Shown here piece after piece: positions 4,876 to 6,816 of a DNA stretch of 6,816 bases. The notes beneath the pieces are model-generated. The model was not told the DNA's origin. It ran no database searches and saw nothing but the letters and a program-made list of their open reading frames with translations. Both the position numbers and the translations under genes were made by a program. Every line of letters starts with the position of its first letter. The first letter of the stretch is position 1. Origin of the DNA: Thioalkalivibrio sp. (GTDB lineage: Bacteria > Pseudomonadota > Gammaproteobacteria > Ectothiorhodospirales > Ectothiorhodospiraceae). The stretch spans positions 1 to 6,816 of the forward strand of contig SKQM01000179.1 of the NCBI GenBank assembly GCA_007119005.1. Direction: 5' to 3'.

Positions 4876-6816
4876 TCAGGTGCCGCTCTTGAGCATCGCC
4901 TTGAGGCCGGCGAGGTGGGCGCGGGCGGTGAGTTGCTGGGTCTCGGGGTCCGGGGGCTTCGCGTCGGGCCACTCGAGGTGTTCCTTTGGCAATTCGTCGA
5001 GGAAGCGGGACGGCAGGCACTCGCTGGTCTCACCGAAGCGGGTACGCTGCCCGGCGTAGGTGAGGGTCAGGGTCTGCTGGGCACGGGTGAGGCCGACGTA
5101 GGCGAGCCGGCGTTCTTCCTCGACGCTTTCCTCTTCGAGGCTCACGCGGTGCGGCAGCAGGTCCTCCTCGAACCCGACCAGGAAAACGTGGGGAAACTCG
5201 AGGCCCTTCGCGGTGTGCAGGGTCAGCAGCTGCACCGCGTCTTCGGCGTTGTCCTCACGCTGGCGGTCGAGCACGTCCATCAGGCTGATGCGGCTGACGA
5301 CCTCTTCCAGGCTCAGCGCCGTTTCATCTCCGGGCGTGGCTCTCGAGACCCGACCGATCCAGTCGATGAATTCGCGCACCACGTCCATCCGCCTTGCGGC
5401 GGCCCGGGGGCTGGGGCTGTTGTCGAGCAGCCAGGATTCGTAGTCGATGTCCTCGACCAGCCGGGCCAGCACGCGCTCCGGCGCTTCATCGCCGGTCTGC
5501 TGCCGCAATTCCTCGACCCAGTCCGCGAAGCGGGACAGACGCGCCTGGCCGCGGGCGCCGACGTGTTCCACAAGCCCGATTCCGGATGCCGCGCGGAGCA
5601 GCGAACAGCCCCGCGCGTGGGCGTGCCGTGAGAGCTTTTCCAGTGTCGAGGGGCCGATCTCGCGCCGCGGCACGTTGATCACGCGCAGAAAGGCGGGGTT
5701 GTCGTCCGGGTTGACCAGCAGGCGCAGGTAGGCCGCGAGGTCCCGGACTTCCTGGCGTTCGAAGAAGGACTGGCCGCCGCTGATACGGTAGGGAATGCCC
5801 TGTTCGCGCAGGAGCTTCTCGAACAGGCGGGACTGGTGGTTGCTGCGGTACAGGATCGCGAAGTCGGACCAGCGGGCGCGCAGTCGGAAGTGCATGCGCA
5901 TCAGTTCGGACACCACGCGTGCGGTCTCGGCCTCGGCGTCCGCGCAGGGAATCACCCGGATGGGATCGCCTTCACCCAGCGCGCTCCAGAGCTGTTTTTC
6001 GAACAGGTGCGGATTGTTCGCGATCAGCCGGTTGGCCACCGCGAGGATCCGGTTGGTCGAGCGGTAGTTCTGCTCCAGCTTGATGATCTGCAGGCGCGGG
6101 ATGTCCTCGCGCAGCCGGGCGAGGTTTTCAGGCCGGGCGCCACGCCAGGCGTAGATGGACTGGTCGTCGTCACCGACGACAGTCAGGCCAGGGTTCAGCC
6201 CGACCAGCAGTTGCACCAGTCGGTACTGGGCGCCGTTGGTGTCCTGGTACTCGTCCACCAGCAGATGGCGGATCCGGTTCTGCCAGCGCTCGCGCAGGTC
6301 AGGCTCCCGGGACAGCACGTCCACCGGGCGCTTGATCAGGTCGTCGAAGTCCACCGCGTTGTAGGCGGCCAGCGCCTTCTCGTAGCGCTCATAGACCCGC
6401 GCCGCATGGCTGTCGCCCGGCTCGCTGGCCCGTTCCAGCGCCTGTTCGGGGGGCAGCAGGTCGTTCTTCCACTGGCTGATTCGTGCGATCAGGGGCTCGG
6501 TCTCCGCCGGATCGTCGTCGCGGTGGGTGATCTCGCGCAGCAACTGGCGGCAGTCGGAGGGGTCGAGCACGGAAAAGCCACTGCGCAACCCCGAGGCCTG
6601 CAACTCGCGGCGCAGGAAGTTGAGCCCGAAGGTGTGAAAGGTCGACACCCACAGCCCGCGCGACCGGTCCCGGTCGAGCCGGGCGCGGATGCGCTCGCGC
6701 ATTTCGCGCGCGGCCTTGTTGGTGAAGGTGATCGATACGATCGCGCCGGGCTGGACCTGACGTGCCTCGATCAGGTGGGCGATCTTCTCGGTGATCACAC
6801 GGGTCTTTCCGGAGCC
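4876..6816 (-). CDS. rep: ATP-dependent DNA helicase Rep, lacking about 24 N-terminal residues at window edge
   Basis: Rep is a 3'-5' superfamily 1 helicase that helps replication forks past protein blocks and in restart. The 646 visible residues begin GSGKTRVITEKIAHLI, inside the Walker A motif, so the frame runs off the right edge; the GTG at 6798 is an internal Val codon, not the start. Helicase motifs follow in order (fragment numbering): ITFTNKAAREM (29-39, Ia), STFHTFGLNFLRRE (58-71), LLVDEYQDTN (185-194, II with the DE pair), VVGDDDQSIYAWRGA (213-227, III), IIKLEQNYRSTNRIL (244-258, IV), LLTLHTAKGLEFP (530-542, V) and EERRLAYVGLTRAQ (567-580, VI). Segments such as RISGGQSFFERQEVRDL, FLRVINVPRREIGPSTL and IDYESWLLDNSPSPRAA follow E. 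coli Rep rather than UvrD. Implied full length is about 670 against 673 in E. coli. The C-terminus AHLAGLKAMLKSGT matches the Rep end. No breaks are seen. Confidence 0.96.
   Translation of the reverse strand, partial: GSGKTRVITEKIAHLIEARQVQPGAIVSITFTNKAAREMRERIRARLDRDRSRGLWVSTFHTFGLNFLRRELQASGLRSGFSVLDPSDCRQLLREITHRDDDPAETEPLIARISQWKNDLLPPEQALERASEPGDSHAARVYERYEKALAAYNAVDFDDLIKRPVDVLSREPDLRERWQNRIRHLLVDEYQDTNGAQYRLVQLLVGLNPGLTVVGDDDQSIYAWRGARPENLARLREDIPRLQIIKLEQNYRSTNRILAVANRLIANNPHLFEKQLWSALGEGDPIRVIPCADAEAETARVVSELMRMHFRLRARWSDFAILYRSNHQSRLFEKLLREQGIPYRISGGQSFFERQEVRDLAAYLRLLVNPDDNPAFLRVINVPRREIGPSTLEKLSRHAHARGCSLLRAASGIGLVEHVGARGQARLSRFADWVEELRQQTGDEAPERVLARLVEDIDYESWLLDNSPSPRAAARRMDVVREFIDWIGRVSRATPGDETALSLEEVVSRISLMDVLDRQREDNAEDAVQLLTLHTAKGLEFPHVFLVGFEEDLLPHRVSLEEESVEEERRLAYVGLTRAQQTLTLTYAGQRTRFGETSECLPSRFLDELPKEHLEWPDAKPPDPETQQLTARAHLAGLKAMLKSGT

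Noticed and set aside
4915..5631. 238-codon plus-strand frame antisense to rep
   Set aside because: The minus strand holds the conserved C-terminal Rep helicase; the antisense frame has no motifs or Shine-Dalgarno of note.

Overview
The window is GC-rich chromosomal DNA that looks like an ordinary gammaproteobacterial housekeeping region. The IlvD, NhaP2 (CvrA) and Rep proteins each follow the E. coli versions closely over their full visible length. The high GC content and the palindromic intergenic repeats suggest a free-living GC-rich lineage, for example near Ectothiorhodospiraceae, Chromatiales or Pseudomonas-like bacteria. That placement is inference from memory, not a search result. I saw no tRNA, rRNA, CRISPR array, transposase, phage gene or plasmid gene.

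Layout. Positions 1-1221 (+) hold the C-terminal two thirds of ilvD (dihydroxy-acid dehydratase), cut by the left edge. Positions 1222-1419 are a convergent intergenic gap dominated by a perfect 31-bp inverted repeat (1286-1316 and 1369-1399) around a 52-nt centre with its own small hairpin. Positions 2175-1420 (-) encode an exported protein that joins an FKBP prolyl isomerase domain to a single rhodanese domain. Upstream on the same strand, 2872-2279 (-) encodes a DUF502-family membrane protein, so the two probably form a small operon with a 103-nt gap. A 134-bp divergent intergenic region separates it from nhaP2 (3007-4722, +), a K+/H+ antiporter of the CPA1 type with cytosolic RCK_C and CorC/HlyC-type regulatory domains. 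Positions 4723-4875 are a second convergent gap, holding a terminator-like hairpin and degenerate REP-like palindromes. Positions 6816-4876 (-) are rep, the UvrD-like DNA helicase, complete except for about the first 24 residues, which lie beyond the right edge.

The genes do not form one pathway. IlvD is branched-chain amino acid synthesis, NhaP2 is cation and pH homeostasis, and Rep is replication restart and accessory replicative helicase work. The FKBP-rhodanese protein and DUF502 are envelope proteins of less certain role. The most unusual items are the FKBP-rhodanese fusion, whose only cysteine is the predicted catalytic one, and the long nested palindrome after ilvD. I did not find convincing evidence of a new multi-gene system.
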